Positions 41,987 through 50,900 of a stretch of 64,000 nucleotides of DNA are shown here, in pieces. The position numbers were made by a program, and so were the translations under genes. The notes under the pieces were generated by a model. It did not search any database. It saw only the letters and a program-made list of their open reading frames with translations, and was not told the origin of the DNA. The first letter of the stretch is position 1. Each line of letters begins with the position of its first letter. Location: positions 496,001 through 560,000 of the forward strand of contig NZ_FNCF01000003.1 of assembly GCF_900100695.1 (NCBI RefSeq), read 5' to 3'. The stretch is from Klenkia brasiliensis (GTDB taxonomy: Bacteria; Actinomycetota; Actinomycetes; Mycobacteriales; Geodermatophilaceae).

Positions 41987-42789
41987 GCCGCGTCCTGCGC
42001 ACCGGGGCCGCGCTGCTGGCCGCCCTGGTGATCATCGCGCCGCTGTACTGGATGGTCGTCGTCGCCTTCTCCAGCCGGCGCGAGCTGCTCGGCGGGGACC
42101 TGCGGGTGTGGCCGCGGCAGTTCACCCTGGAGAACGTCGAGCGGGTGTTCTCCTCGTTCCCCGTGGTGGCCTGGTTCGGCAACTCGCTGGCCATCTCCCT
42201 GGTCGTCGCGCTGCTGTCGGTGACCACCAGCCTGCTGGCCGGCTACGCCTTCGCCCACCTGCGCTTCCGCGGCTCGGACGCGCTGTTCTTCATCGCGCTG
42301 GGCACCCTGGTGCTGCCCATCCAGGTGATCATGGTGTCGCTGTTCCGGCTCGTCACCGGGCTCGGCCTCTACGGCACCTACTGGGCGGTCATCCTGCCCA
42401 CCGCGGCGTCGGCGTTCGGGCTGTTCCTGGCCCGGCAGTTCCTGCTCGGCATCCCGCGCGAGCTCATCGAGGCCGCCCGGCTGGACGGCGCCGGCCACCT
42501 GCGGGTGTTCCGGTCGGTGGTGCTGCCGCTGTCCAAGCCGCTCATCGCCGTCCTGTTCTTCATGAGCCTGCTGCAGAGCTGGAACGACTTCGCCTGGCCG
42601 CTGATCGCGCTGCGGGACAACGCGCTGTACACGCTGCCGATCGGGTTGCTGTACCTGCAGGGCCAGTTCGGCAGCGACTACGGCGCCACCATGGCCTTCG
42701 CGCTGGTGAACGTGCTCCCGATGGTGGTCGTCTTCCTGGTCTTCCAGCGCTACTTCGTCGCCGGCCTGACGAGGAGCGGCATCCGGTAG
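41983..42789 (+). CDS. Sugar ABC transporter permease 2 (MalG-like)
   Basis: This 268-residue permease has six helices, a periplasmic loop typical of MalG-type partners, and the EAA loop EAARLDGAGHLRVFRSVVLP. It forms the channel with the preceding permease. GTG 41983 overlaps that gene's stop by 4 nt. It is the last gene of the operon; a palindromic repeat begins 13 nt after its stop and may also end the transcript. Confidence 0.92.
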   Translation: MSRVLRTGAALLAALVIIAPLYWMVVVAFSSRRELLGGDLRVWPRQFTLENVERVFSSFPVVAWFGNSLAISLVVALLSVTTSLLAGYAFAHLRFRGSDALFFIALGTLVLPIQVIMVSLFRLVTGLGLYGTYWAVILPTAASAFGLFLARQFLLGIPRELIEAARLDGAGHLRVFRSVVLPLSKPLIAVLFFMSLLQSWNDFAWPLIALRDNALYTLPIGLLYLQGQFGSDYGATMAFALVNVLPMVVVFLVFQRYFVAGLTRSGIR

Positions 42790-43007
42790 GGCGACCAACC
42801 CCCGGTGATCATGGGGTTGTTGCCGGGCGCCCCGCCGTCCACCGCGTGGCGGACGGCAACAGCCCCATGATCACCGGCAGGCAACGGTGGCCGGCGGATG
42901 TAGCACGATGGGGCGGGCGGTGGGCCCGGGTGTGCACATCCCGGGCGGCCCTCCACAGATGGCGCCGCGCCGCGGTCGGTCGGGTCCGGCCGGCCGACGC
43001 TCCTGGG
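42790..43007. repeat. Palindromic repeat copy 1 and upstream region of the Vsr-like gene
   Basis: Arms 42802-42825 (begins CCGGTGATCATGGGG) and 42854-42877 are 24 nt long and complementary with one mismatch, around a 28-nt loop. The right arm and flank CCCCATGATCACCGGCAGG (42863-42881) are identical to bases 43944-43962 of copy 2. The remaining ~125 nt before ATG 43008 hold no further gene; a TAGCAC near 42899 is a weak promoter candidate. The element looks like a REP- or MITE-type repeat. Confidence 0.75.
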
Positions 43008-43889
43008 ATGACGGAGTTCCCCGGTACCTACACCTGGTCGGGCGCCCGCGCGGCCGGTCTGACCCGGCGGCAGATCGAGGCCGACGGCGTGCGGCTGGGC
43101 CGAGGTGTCTACCTGTCCCGCGCCGAGGACGACGACCTGCGCACCCGGTGCCGCGCCTGGGCCGAGGTGCTGCCCGACGGCGCCGCCTTCGCGCTGGGCA
43201 CCGCCGCCCACCTGCTCGGGGCCCCCGTGGACGCACCCGAGGTGGTGCACGCCGTGGTGCCGCCCGACCGCCTCGTCCCCCACCGGCGCGGCTTGGTCGT
43301 GCTGCACCGCGACCTGCGCCCCGAGGACGTCGTCGACCTCGGGGGCCTGCCGGTGACGTCCGGCGCGCAGACGTTCCTGGACATGGCACGGTGCACCCGT
43401 CCCGATGAGCTGGTGGCGGTGGGCGATGCGCTCTACCGGCTGGACCACCTGGACCCGGACCGGGTGCAGGCGAGGCTGGAGCGGGCGGACGGGCTGCGCG
43501 GGGTGGTGCGGGCCAGGGCGGCCGCTCCCCGGCTCACGCCCCTGGCGATGTCGCGGCCGGAGAGCCTGGTCCGCTGCTGGATCCTCGACAGCCCGCTCCC
43601 GGACCCCGTGCCGCAGATGCCGGTGGTGAACCGGTTCGGCGTGGTCGTGACCCACGGCGACCTGGGCTTCGAGGAGTGGCGGATGATCATGGAGTACGAG
43701 GGCGCCGGCCACGCCACGCTGGAGAAGCTGCACACCGACGTCGACCGGCATTCCCTCGCTGCGGCCGACGGCTACCTCGTCCAGCGCTTCAGCGGCCGCC
43801 ACCTCGCCCGCCCCCGGCTGCTGCTGGGCAGGGTGGAGTCCGCCCTCCGGAGCCTCGGCTGGCGCCCACCTCCCGCCGCACCCTGTTGA
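43008..43889 (+). CDS. AbiEi-type winged-helix plus Vsr/DUF559-like nuclease protein, orphan
   Basis: This 293-residue protein opens with a winged-helix domain like that of AbiEi antitoxins (TYTWSGARAAGLTRRQIEADG, VRLGRGVYLSRA). It ends in a segment resembling a Vsr/DUF559 endonuclease core: EEWRMIMEYEGAGHATLEKLHTDVDRH then GYLVQRFSGRHL. No AbiEii toxin partner is adjacent. Its TGA stop (43887-43889) belongs to the left arm of the second palindromic repeat, and copy 1 lies upstream, so the gene sits inside a repeat-bounded cassette. Proteins of this type are common in actinobacteria without a proven role. Defence is a guess. Confidence 0.75.
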   Translation: MTEFPGTYTWSGARAAGLTRRQIEADGVRLGRGVYLSRAEDDDLRTRCRAWAEVLPDGAAFALGTAAHLLGAPVDAPEVVHAVVPPDRLVPHRRGLVVLHRDLRPEDVVDLGGLPVTSGAQTFLDMARCTRPDELVAVGDALYRLDHLDPDRVQARLERADGLRGVVRARAAAPRLTPLAMSRPESLVRCWILDSPLPDPVPQMPVVNRFGVVVTHGDLGFEEWRMIMEYEGAGHATLEKLHTDVDRHSLAAADGYLVQRFSGRHLARPRLLLGRVESALRSLGWRPPPAAPC

Positions 43890-43962
43890 TCATGGGGTTC
43901 TTACCGCCGGACACGCCGCCATCGGCATGTCGAGCGGGCACAACCCCATGATCACCGGCAGG
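43887..43962. repeat. Palindromic repeat copy 2, supplies the Vsr-like gene stop codon
   Basis: TGATCATGGGGTT (43887-43899) pairs perfectly with AACCCCATGATCA (43942-43954) around a 42-nt loop. The final 19 nt match copy 1 at 42863-42881. It fills the whole gap between the Vsr-like gene and the convergent M56 gene, and its first bases are the TGA stop of the former. Confidence 0.75.
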
Positions 43963-43964
43963 AG

Positions 43965-44909
43965 CTACACCAGGGCGGGGGCGAGCAGGAGGAGGGTGGG
44001 GGCCAGGACCAGGGTCACCGCGGCGCCGACGGCCAGCGGTCGCGCCCACCGCGGCAGGGGCTCGGGCGGGTCGAGCAGCCTCGTCACCCGGGCGGTCAGC
44101 ACTCCCCCGCCCGCGGCCAGCGCACCGGTCGGCGCCCCGCCCTCGGCGGCGGCCACGATCGCCCGGGCCAGCACGCGCCGGGGGCCAGGTCCGGGGACCG
44201 AGCGCAGGGCGACGTCGTCGGCCCGCATCTCCACCAGGTCACGGACGGCGTCGTGCGCCCGGTCGGCGGCCGGCAGCACGGGCAGCGCCTCCCGCCACGC
44301 CACGAACGGCAGCAGCAGCAGGTGGTGCCGCTCGGCCAGGTGCGCCCGCTCGTGCGCCACGACGGCGGCCAGCTCGTCGGCGGCGAACTCCTCGACCATG
44401 CCCGAGGAGAGCACCAGCAGGGGGCGGGCGCCGGGGATGCAGAACGCGGCGGGCACCGGGGAGTCCAGCACCCGGGCCTCGACGCCGGGCACCTCGTCGA
44501 CTCCACGGTGCACCAGCAGCTCGAGCAGGGCGCGGTGCCGGGCCCGGGTGCGGGCGGTGCGCACCAGCGCGAGGGCCAGCACGCCGAGCAGCTCCAGCGC
44601 CAGGACGGCGGCCAGGGTCTGGGCGACCCAGTGGTCGCCGCGCACCGGCTGGGCGGGCAGCTCGCCGGTGAACCAGTGCTGCGCCCACGCCCACCAGGCC
44701 TCCGGCAGCGACCCGCCCCACGGCGACAACCCGTGCACCAGCAGCGCGCCGATGATCGACAGGCCACCGGCCAGGCCGATCGCCTGCCAGCAGACCAGCG
44801 CGGCCACCGGATCGCGCCGCGGCCACCGCGCCCGCGAGAGCACGGCGGGCACCGGCCACGCCAGCGCGAGCGCCAGCAGGCCGAGCAGCAGCGCGCTCAG
44901 CGGCAGCAC
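43965..44909 (-). CDS. M56-family (BlaR1-like) membrane metalloprotease
   Basis: This 314-residue protein has transmembrane helices near residues 3-24, 36-60 and 95-117 plus one at the C-terminus, and a cytoplasmic zinc-protease motif AHERAHLAERHH with HExxH at 186-190. Unlike staphylococcal BlaR1 it has no penicillin-binding sensor domain, so the signal is not clearly a beta-lactam. It overlaps no gene but lies 10 nt after the BlaI-like repressor on the same strand, a standard pair in which the protease inactivates the repressor. The pair is divergent from cytochrome bd genes. GTG 44909 starts at a hydrophobic helix. Confidence 0.88.
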   Translation of the reverse strand: MLPLSALLLGLLALALAWPVPAVLSRARWPRRDPVAALVCWQAIGLAGGLSIIGALLVHGLSPWGGSLPEAWWAWAQHWFTGELPAQPVRGDHWVAQTLAAVLALELLGVLALALVRTARTRARHRALLELLVHRGVDEVPGVEARVLDSPVPAAFCIPGARPLLVLSSGMVEEFAADELAAVVAHERAHLAERHHLLLLPFVAWREALPVLPAADRAHDAVRDLVEMRADDVALRSVPGPGPRRVLARAIVAAAEGGAPTGALAAGGGVLTARVTRLLDPPEPLPRWARPLAVGAAVTLVLAPTLLLLAPALV

Positions 44910-44919
44910 GGGTGCGCGC

Positions 44920-45267
44920 CTAGGGCGTGTCGGCCAGCAGGGCGCGCAGCATCTCGGTCTCGCCCGGCGTGGCCGACCCGATGAACCGGGCCAGCACGGC
45001 CTGCCGGTCGGCGGCCTGGCCGAGCACCTCGTGCATCAGCTCGGCGGCGTGGTCCTCGCGGCTGGCGACGGCGGCGAACCGGCGCGGGCGCGCGTCGTCG
45101 TGCCGCACGAAGCCCTTGCCCTCGAGCCGGGTCAGCACCGTGTGCACGGTGGTCAGCGCCAGCCCCCGGTCGGCCAGCGCGTCCCGCAGCTCCGCCGCCG
45201 ACAACGGCACGGCGCGGGACCACAGCTGGTCCATCACCGACCGCTCCAGCTCCCCCAGCGACTCCAC
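44920..45267 (-). CDS. BlaI/MecI/CopY-family repressor
   Basis: This 115-residue winged-helix repressor contains LGELERSVMDQLWSRAVPLS, LALTTVHTVLTRLEGKGFVRHDD (recognition helix) and a dimerisation tail. GTG 45267 is chosen over ATG 45288 because AGGAGG sits 4 nt upstream and family members start just before LGELE. In the divergent region lie three matching 6-5-6 palindromes, probably its operators, controlling both its own unit and cydA. Mycobacterial BlaI is known to regulate respiration-linked genes (established knowledge), which fits. Confidence 0.92.
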   Translation of the reverse strand: MESLGELERSVMDQLWSRAVPLSAAELRDALADRGLALTTVHTVLTRLEGKGFVRHDDARPRRFAAVASREDHAAELMHEVLGQAADRQAVLARFIGSATPGETEMLRALLADTP

Positions 45268-45300
45268 GGCCCCTCCTGTCTCCGACATCACCGGCAAGAC

Positions 45301-45361
45301 TTCTACCGGTTGTAGAAATCGACTTCTACGTGGCGTAGAAAGAAGTCGACCGATCGTAGAC
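45301..45361. promoter_or_regulatory. Three BlaI-type operators between blaI and cydA
   Basis: TTCTAC-CGGTT-GTAGAA (45301-45317) and TTCTAC-GTGGC-GTAGAA (45324-45340) are perfect 6-5-6 inverted repeats with identical arms. A third, GTCGAC-CGATC-GTAGAC (45345-45361), has one mismatch. Centres are 23 and 21 bp apart, about two helical turns, so dimers would bind one face of the DNA. GGAGG for cydA follows at 45368-45372. Binding by BlaI is inferred. Confidence 0.78.
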
Positions 45362-45380
45362 CAGGCTGGAGGCGGCCGCG

Positions 45381-46937
45381 GTGGACGTGCTCGACATCGC
45401 TCGTTGGCAGTTCGGAATCACGACCGTCTACCACTTCCTGATGGTCCCGCTGACCATCGGCCTGGGGCTGCTGGTCGCCGTCATGCACACCCTCTGGGTG
45501 CGCACCGGCCGGGCCGAGTGGCTGCGGATGACCCGGTTCTGGGGCCGGATCTTCCTCATCAACTTCGTCCTGGGCGTGGCCACCGGGCTGGTGCAGGAGT
45601 TCCAGTTCGGCCTGGCATGGAGCGAGTACTCCCGCTTCGTCGGCGACGTGTTCGGCTCGATCCTGGCGCTGGAGGCCCTGCTGGCCTTCTTCCTGGAGTC
45701 CACGTTCCTGGGCCTGTGGATCTTCGGCTGGGGCCGGATCCCGAAGAAGCTGCACCTGGCCACCATCTGGGCCGCCGTCGTCGGCTCGACGATCAGCGCG
45801 TACTTCATCATCGCGGCGAACTCCTGGATGCAGCACCCGGTCGGCGTCGTCATGGACGAGGCCACCGGCCGGCCGCGGCAGGTCGACTTCCTCGCCGTCC
45901 TCACCAACAACACCGCACTGGCCGCGTTCAGCCACGCGATCGTCGCCTCGCTGATGGTCGCCGGCGGCCTGCTGGTCGGCATCGGGCTGTGGCACCTGCG
46001 CAGGCGGAAGCTGGCCGGCCGGAGCACCGAGGACGTCGACCACGCGGTGTGGCGCCGCTCCGTCCGCCTCGGCGGCTACGTCAGCCTGGCCGCCTTCCTG
46101 CTGGTGGCGCTCACCGGCGACTGGCAGGGCAAGCTGATGTACCAGCAGCAGCCGCTGAAGATGAGCTCGGCCGAGGCGCTGTGCAACACCGAGGCGCCCG
46201 CGTCGTTCTCGATCTTCGCCTTCAACAAGCTGGGCAGCAACGAGTGCGACGACGTGCACTCCTTCACCATCCCCTACATCCTCAGCTTCCTGGCCCACAG
46301 CGACTTCTCCTCCCCCGTCCCCGGGGTGAACCAGCTGCAGGAGCAGTACGCCGACGCCTACGGCGCCACCTACCCCGACGACCCGAGCTTCGGCGACAAG
46401 GCCGGCGAGCCGATCGACTACACGCCGGTCCTCGCGGTCACCTACTGGGGCTTCCGGCTGATGATCGGGATGGGCATGGTGTCGGCCGCGGTCGCCGCCT
46501 ACGCCCTCTGGTCGACCAGGAAGGGCAGGGTGCCGACGTCCCGGATCGGGGTGTACGGCTCGCTGCTGGCCGTCGGCGCCCCGTTCGTCGGCAACGCCGC
46601 CGGCTGGATCTTCACCGAGATGGGCCGGCAACCCTTCGTCGTCGTCCCCAACCCCGACGTCCCGCGCGCCGAGCAGATCTACTTCTTCACCGCCCAGGCC
46701 GTCTCCCCCGGGGTCACCGCCGCCGAGGTCTGGACCTCGTTGATCAGCCTCGCCGTGCTCTACGCCGCGCTCGCGGTGGTCGAGTTCGGGCTGATCGTCA
46801 GGTTCGTCCGGGCCGGCATCACCGAGGGCGACACCACCCCGACGCCGGGCATCGGCGGCGGGCCGAGCAGGGACGACGACGAATCCACCCGACCGGACGA
46901 CGACGCCAGCGACGACGTCCTGCAGTTCGCGTACTGA
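45381..46937 (+). CDS. cydA: Cytochrome bd oxidase subunit I
   Basis: This 518-residue membrane quinol oxidase subunit reduces O2 to water at high affinity. It has haem-ligand His18 in TTVYHFLMVPLTIG, the helix with EFQFGLAWSEYSRFVG, a second haem His in AFSHAIVASLMVAGG, and the GRQPF motif (MGRQPFVVVP) near residue 416. The Q-loop is short, as in actinobacteria. The last ~40 residues are an acidic tail. GTG 45381 has GGAGG 8 nt upstream. It is divergent from the BlaI/M56 pair and 11 nt before cydB. Confidence 0.96.
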   Translation: MDVLDIARWQFGITTVYHFLMVPLTIGLGLLVAVMHTLWVRTGRAEWLRMTRFWGRIFLINFVLGVATGLVQEFQFGLAWSEYSRFVGDVFGSILALEALLAFFLESTFLGLWIFGWGRIPKKLHLATIWAAVVGSTISAYFIIAANSWMQHPVGVVMDEATGRPRQVDFLAVLTNNTALAAFSHAIVASLMVAGGLLVGIGLWHLRRRKLAGRSTEDVDHAVWRRSVRLGGYVSLAAFLLVALTGDWQGKLMYQQQPLKMSSAEALCNTEAPASFSIFAFNKLGSNECDDVHSFTIPYILSFLAHSDFSSPVPGVNQLQEQYADAYGATYPDDPSFGDKAGEPIDYTPVLAVTYWGFRLMIGMGMVSAAVAAYALWSTRKGRVPTSRIGVYGSLLAVGAPFVGNAAGWIFTEMGRQPFVVVPNPDVPRAEQIYFFTAQAVSPGVTAAEVWTSLISLAVLYAALAVVEFGLIVRFVRAGITEGDTTPTPGIGGGPSRDDDESTRPDDDASDDVLQFAY

Positions 46938-46948
46938 GGAGCACCGCC

Positions 46949-47971
46949 ATGGACCTGCAGACCCTGTGGTTCGCCGCCGTCGCGGTGCTGTGGACCGGCT
47001 TCCTGCTGCTCGAGGGCTTCGACTTCGGCGTCGCCGCGCTGCTGCCGGTGCTGTCGAGGGGCGACGCCGCGCAGCGGCGGGCAGACAAGAACCTGATGCT
47101 GCGCACCATCGGCCCGGTCTGGGACGGCAACGAGGTGTGGCTGGTCACCGCCGTCGGCGCGGTGTTCGCCGCCTTCCCCGGCTGGTACGCCACCTGGCTG
47201 CCGGCGATGTACCTGCCCTTCGTGCTGCTCCTGCTCGCCCTCATCGTGCGGGCCGTGGCCTTCGAGTGGCGGCACCAGCGGCACGACGCGGCCTGGGACG
47301 CCACCTGGACCCGGGTCATCACCGGCGGCTCGGTGGTGGCCGCGCTCGCCATCGGCGGGGCCCTCGGCGCGACCACGCTGGGCCTGCCGATCGCCGCGGA
47401 CGGCACCCGGGTGGGCGGTGCCTTCTCCTGGGTGGGCTGGCCGGTGGCCCTCGGCGCGGTCGCGGTGCTGGCCTACTCGCTCGTGCACGGCGCGGTGTTC
47501 CTGGCGCTGAAGACCGAGGGCCCGGTGCGCGAGCGGGCCCGGGCGTTCGCGCTGCGCTGGTCGCCGCTGGCCGCGCTGCCGCTGCTGGCCTGGGCCGGGC
47601 TGGTGGTGCTCCGCTCGGGCGGGCTGGTCTCCACCGTGCTGTGGCTGGTCGCCGCGCTCGCCGTCGTCGGCACCTGGACCCGGCTGAAGGTGGACCGCGA
47701 GGGCCAGGCCTTCCTCGGCTGGGCGCTGGTGCTGCTGGCCTCGGCCGCCGCCGTGTTCGGCGCCGGGTACCCCACCGTCGTGGCCTCCACCGTGGACCCT
47801 GCGTTCGACGTGGTGGTGGGCGGCGCGTCGGTCAGCGACTACACGCTCACCGTGATGACCTGGGTCGCCGGGGTCGGCCTGCCGGTCGTGCTGGGCTACC
47901 AGGCCTGGACCTACTGGGTGTTCCGGAAGCGGCTGACCGCCGAGCCCGAGCACGAGGCCGCGCACGCATGA
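46949..47971 (+). CDS. cydB: Cytochrome bd oxidase subunit II
   Basis: This 340-residue partner of CydA has about eight or nine transmembrane helices, the N-terminal LLEGFDFGVAALLPVLS with conserved Gly/Asp, and WDGNEVWLVTAVGAVFAAFPGWYA. ATG 46949 follows the cydA stop by 11 nt with GAGGAG between. Its stop overlaps the start of the fused cydDC gene by 4 nt. Confidence 0.96.
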   Translation: MDLQTLWFAAVAVLWTGFLLLEGFDFGVAALLPVLSRGDAAQRRADKNLMLRTIGPVWDGNEVWLVTAVGAVFAAFPGWYATWLPAMYLPFVLLLLALIVRAVAFEWRHQRHDAAWDATWTRVITGGSVVAALAIGGALGATTLGLPIAADGTRVGGAFSWVGWPVALGAVAVLAYSLVHGAVFLALKTEGPVRERARAFALRWSPLAALPLLAWAGLVVLRSGGLVSTVLWLVAALAVVGTWTRLKVDREGQAFLGWALVLLASAAAVFGAGYPTVVASTVDPAFDVVVGGASVSDYTLTVMTWVAGVGLPVVLGYQAWTYWVFRKRLTAEPEHEAAHA

Positions 47972-50900
47972 ACCGTGGCCCGCTCGCCCCGCTGGACGGC
48001 GTCCCCGGCGTCACCGGGTCCGTCGTCCGGGCCGGCCTGGTCGCCCTGGTGCAGACCCTCGGCATGGTGGGCCTCGCCCTGGGCCTGGCGCACGGCCTGG
48101 CCGCCGCCGTCGACGGCCGGTCCCCGCTGGCCGCCCTGGCGCTGGCCGCCGCCGGCGCGCTGGTCCGGGCCGGCGCCGGTGCGGTCGGCGCCCGCTGGGC
48201 CAACCGGGACGCCCGGCGCAGCGAGGACGCGCTGCGCGACCGGCTGCTGGACCGGCTGACCCGTTCCCCCGCCGCGGTCGACGCCGCGGGCGGCACCGGA
48301 CCCGCCGCGGTGCTGGTCACCACCCGGCTGCACGACCTGGCCCCCGCGCTCGCCGGCTACCTGCCCGCGTTCGCGCAGACCCTCGTCGTCCCGCCGGTGC
48401 TGCTGGTCGTGCTGGCCGGCACCGACCTGCTCTCGGCCGTGCTGGTCGCGCTCACCCTGCCGCTGGTGCCGGTGTTCATGGTGCTGGTCGGGAAGTACAC
48501 CGCCGACCGCACCGCCGACGCCGCGCGGGCGCTGGACCGGATCGCCGCCCACGTCGCCGAGCTGGTCCGCGGACTGCCGGTGCTCACCGGGCTCGGCCGG
48601 GCGGCCGAGCAGACCGCCGCCCTCGCCGAGCTCGGCGACCGCCACCGCCGGACGACGACGGCGACGCTCCGGCTGGCCTTCCTCTCGGCACTGGTGCTCG
48701 AGCTCATCGCCACGCTGTCCGTGGCCCTGGTCGCGGTCACCGTCGGGCTGCGGCTGGTCGAAGGGCACCTCGGCCTGGCCACCGGGCTGACCGCGCTGCT
48801 GCTGGCCCCCGAGGCGTTCGCGCCGCTGCGGGCCCTGGGCGCGGCCTACCACGCCAACGCCGATGCGGGGCAGGCCGCGGCCGAGGCCCGCGCCGTGCTG
48901 GCCGCCCCCGACCACGCCCCGGCACCGGGCGCCCCGGCCGACGACCCGCGCGGCGCCGCCGTCGTCGTCGCCGACCTCGCGGTGCGCCACCCCGGCCGCG
49001 CGGTGCCCGCGCTCGCGCCCACCGCGCTCGTCGTCCGGCCCGGCGAGGTGGTCGCGCTGACCGGCCCCTCCGGGTCGGGCAAGTCCACCCTGCTCGCCGC
49101 GCTCGCCGGCACGCTGCCCACCACCGCGCAGGTCACCGGGACGACCACCGGGCTGCCCGACCGGGTCGCCGTCGCCCCGCAGCACCCGCGCACCACCGCC
49201 GACACCGTCGCCGACGAGCTGCGGCTGCACGCCGGCATCGACGACACCGACCCCCTGGACGCCGTGGTGGCCGAGGGCCTGGTCGTCGACGCGCTCGCCC
49301 GGGTGGGCGCCACCGACCTGGCCGGACGCCGGTGCACCACCCTGTCGCCGGGCGAGCTCCAGCGGGTGGCGCTGGCCCGCGCGCTGGTCCGGGTGCGCCG
49401 GGGTGCGGCGCTGCTGCTGCTCGACGAGCCCACCGCCCACCTCGACGAGGCCACCACCGCCCGGGTGGGCGCCGTCCTGGCCGACCTGCGGGGCTCGGTC
49501 ACCGTCGTGCTGGTCACCCACGACCCGGCGCTGGCCGCCCTGGCCGACCGCGCGGTGGCCCTCGCGTCCCCGCCCACCCCGGGTATCGGAAGCTCCACCC
49601 CCGCCCACCGGCCCGCGGCCACGGGTGGAGCTTCCGATACCCCGGCGCGGGCGGCTAGCGTGGAGACCGGCTGGCCCCGCGCGGCCCTCGCCCGGGCCGT
49701 CGCGGCGGGCACCGTCACCTCGGTGGCCGGGGTCGCGCTGACCGGCCTGTCGGGCTGGCTGGTGCTGCGCGCCGCCGAGATGCCCCCGGTGCTCACCCTG
49801 CTCGTCGCCATCGTCGGGGTGCGCGGGTTCGGCCTGCTGCGGGCCATCGCCCGGTGGGCCGAGCGGCTGGCCGCGCACGACGCCGCGCTGCGGCTGGCCG
49901 CCGGCACCCGGGTGCGGGTGTGGCGGGCCCTGGCCCGGCAGGGTCTGGCCGCCGACCGGACGCCCGGCGCGGCGCTCGCCCGCGCGGTCGGCGACGTCGG
50001 CCTGCTGCAGGACCTCTCGGTGCGGGTGCTCACCCCGCCGGCGGTGGCCGCCGCGACCGCGCTGCTCGGCTGCGGCCTGCTGGCCCTGCTCTCCCCGCCC
50101 GCCGCGGGGGGCGTGCTGGTCGTGCTGCTGCTCACCGCCGCGGTGGTGGCGGTGCTGCACCGGAGGGTGGACGCCGAGGCCGCCCGCACCGAGGCCGACC
50201 TGCGGGTGCGGGCGCTGCAGGAGGCGGCCGCCGTCCTCGAGGGTGCGGTCGACCTGCGGGCGCACGGCCTGGCGACCACCGCCGGTTCGCGGGTGCAGGC
50301 ACTGGCGGCAGCGCAGCGCACCGCGGCGGCCGGCGCCGTTCGGGCGGCCGCGCTGGCCGAGGGTGCGGTGGTGGCCGGGACCGGCCTGGCCGCCGTGGCG
50401 GCCGCCGCGCTGGGCTGGGCGTCCGGGGTGTCCGGGCCGGTCCTGGCCGTGCTGGCCCTCGCGCCGCTGGCCTTCGCCGAGCCGCTGACCGCCTGGGTCG
50501 GGTCACTGCAACGACGCGGCGCGTGGGACGCCGTCCGCGGCCGGTTGGACGCCGTGGTCGACGCCCCGGTGGCGGCCGACCCGGCCGAGCCCGTCGCCGT
50601 CCCCACCCCGGTGGACCGGCTGGCCGCGGCCGGCCTCGGAGCCGGCTGGCCCGGCGGCCCCGACGTGCTGCGGGACGTCGACCTGGCCGCCGACCGGGAC
50701 GGCTGGCTGGTGGTGCGCGGGCCGTCCGGGGCGGGCAAGTCCACGCTGCTGGCGGTGCTCATGGCGTCGCTGCGGCCGCGCGCCGGCCGCTACGACCTGG
50801 CCGGGGTGCCGGCCGGGCAGCTGACCGGGGACGACGTCCGCTCGGCCATCGCGTGGCTGCCGCAGGAGGCGCACGTGTTCGCGTCCTCGATCCGGGCCAA

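Noticed and set aside
43008-43889. Complete AbiE toxin-antitoxin system
   Set aside because: Only the AbiEi-like half is present; neighbours are a sugar permease and an M56 protease, so no AbiEii nucleotidyltransferase.
43965-45267. Beta-lactam resistance locus
   Set aside because: BlaI and M56 proteins are present, but no beta-lactamase or penicillin-binding sensor domain was found.
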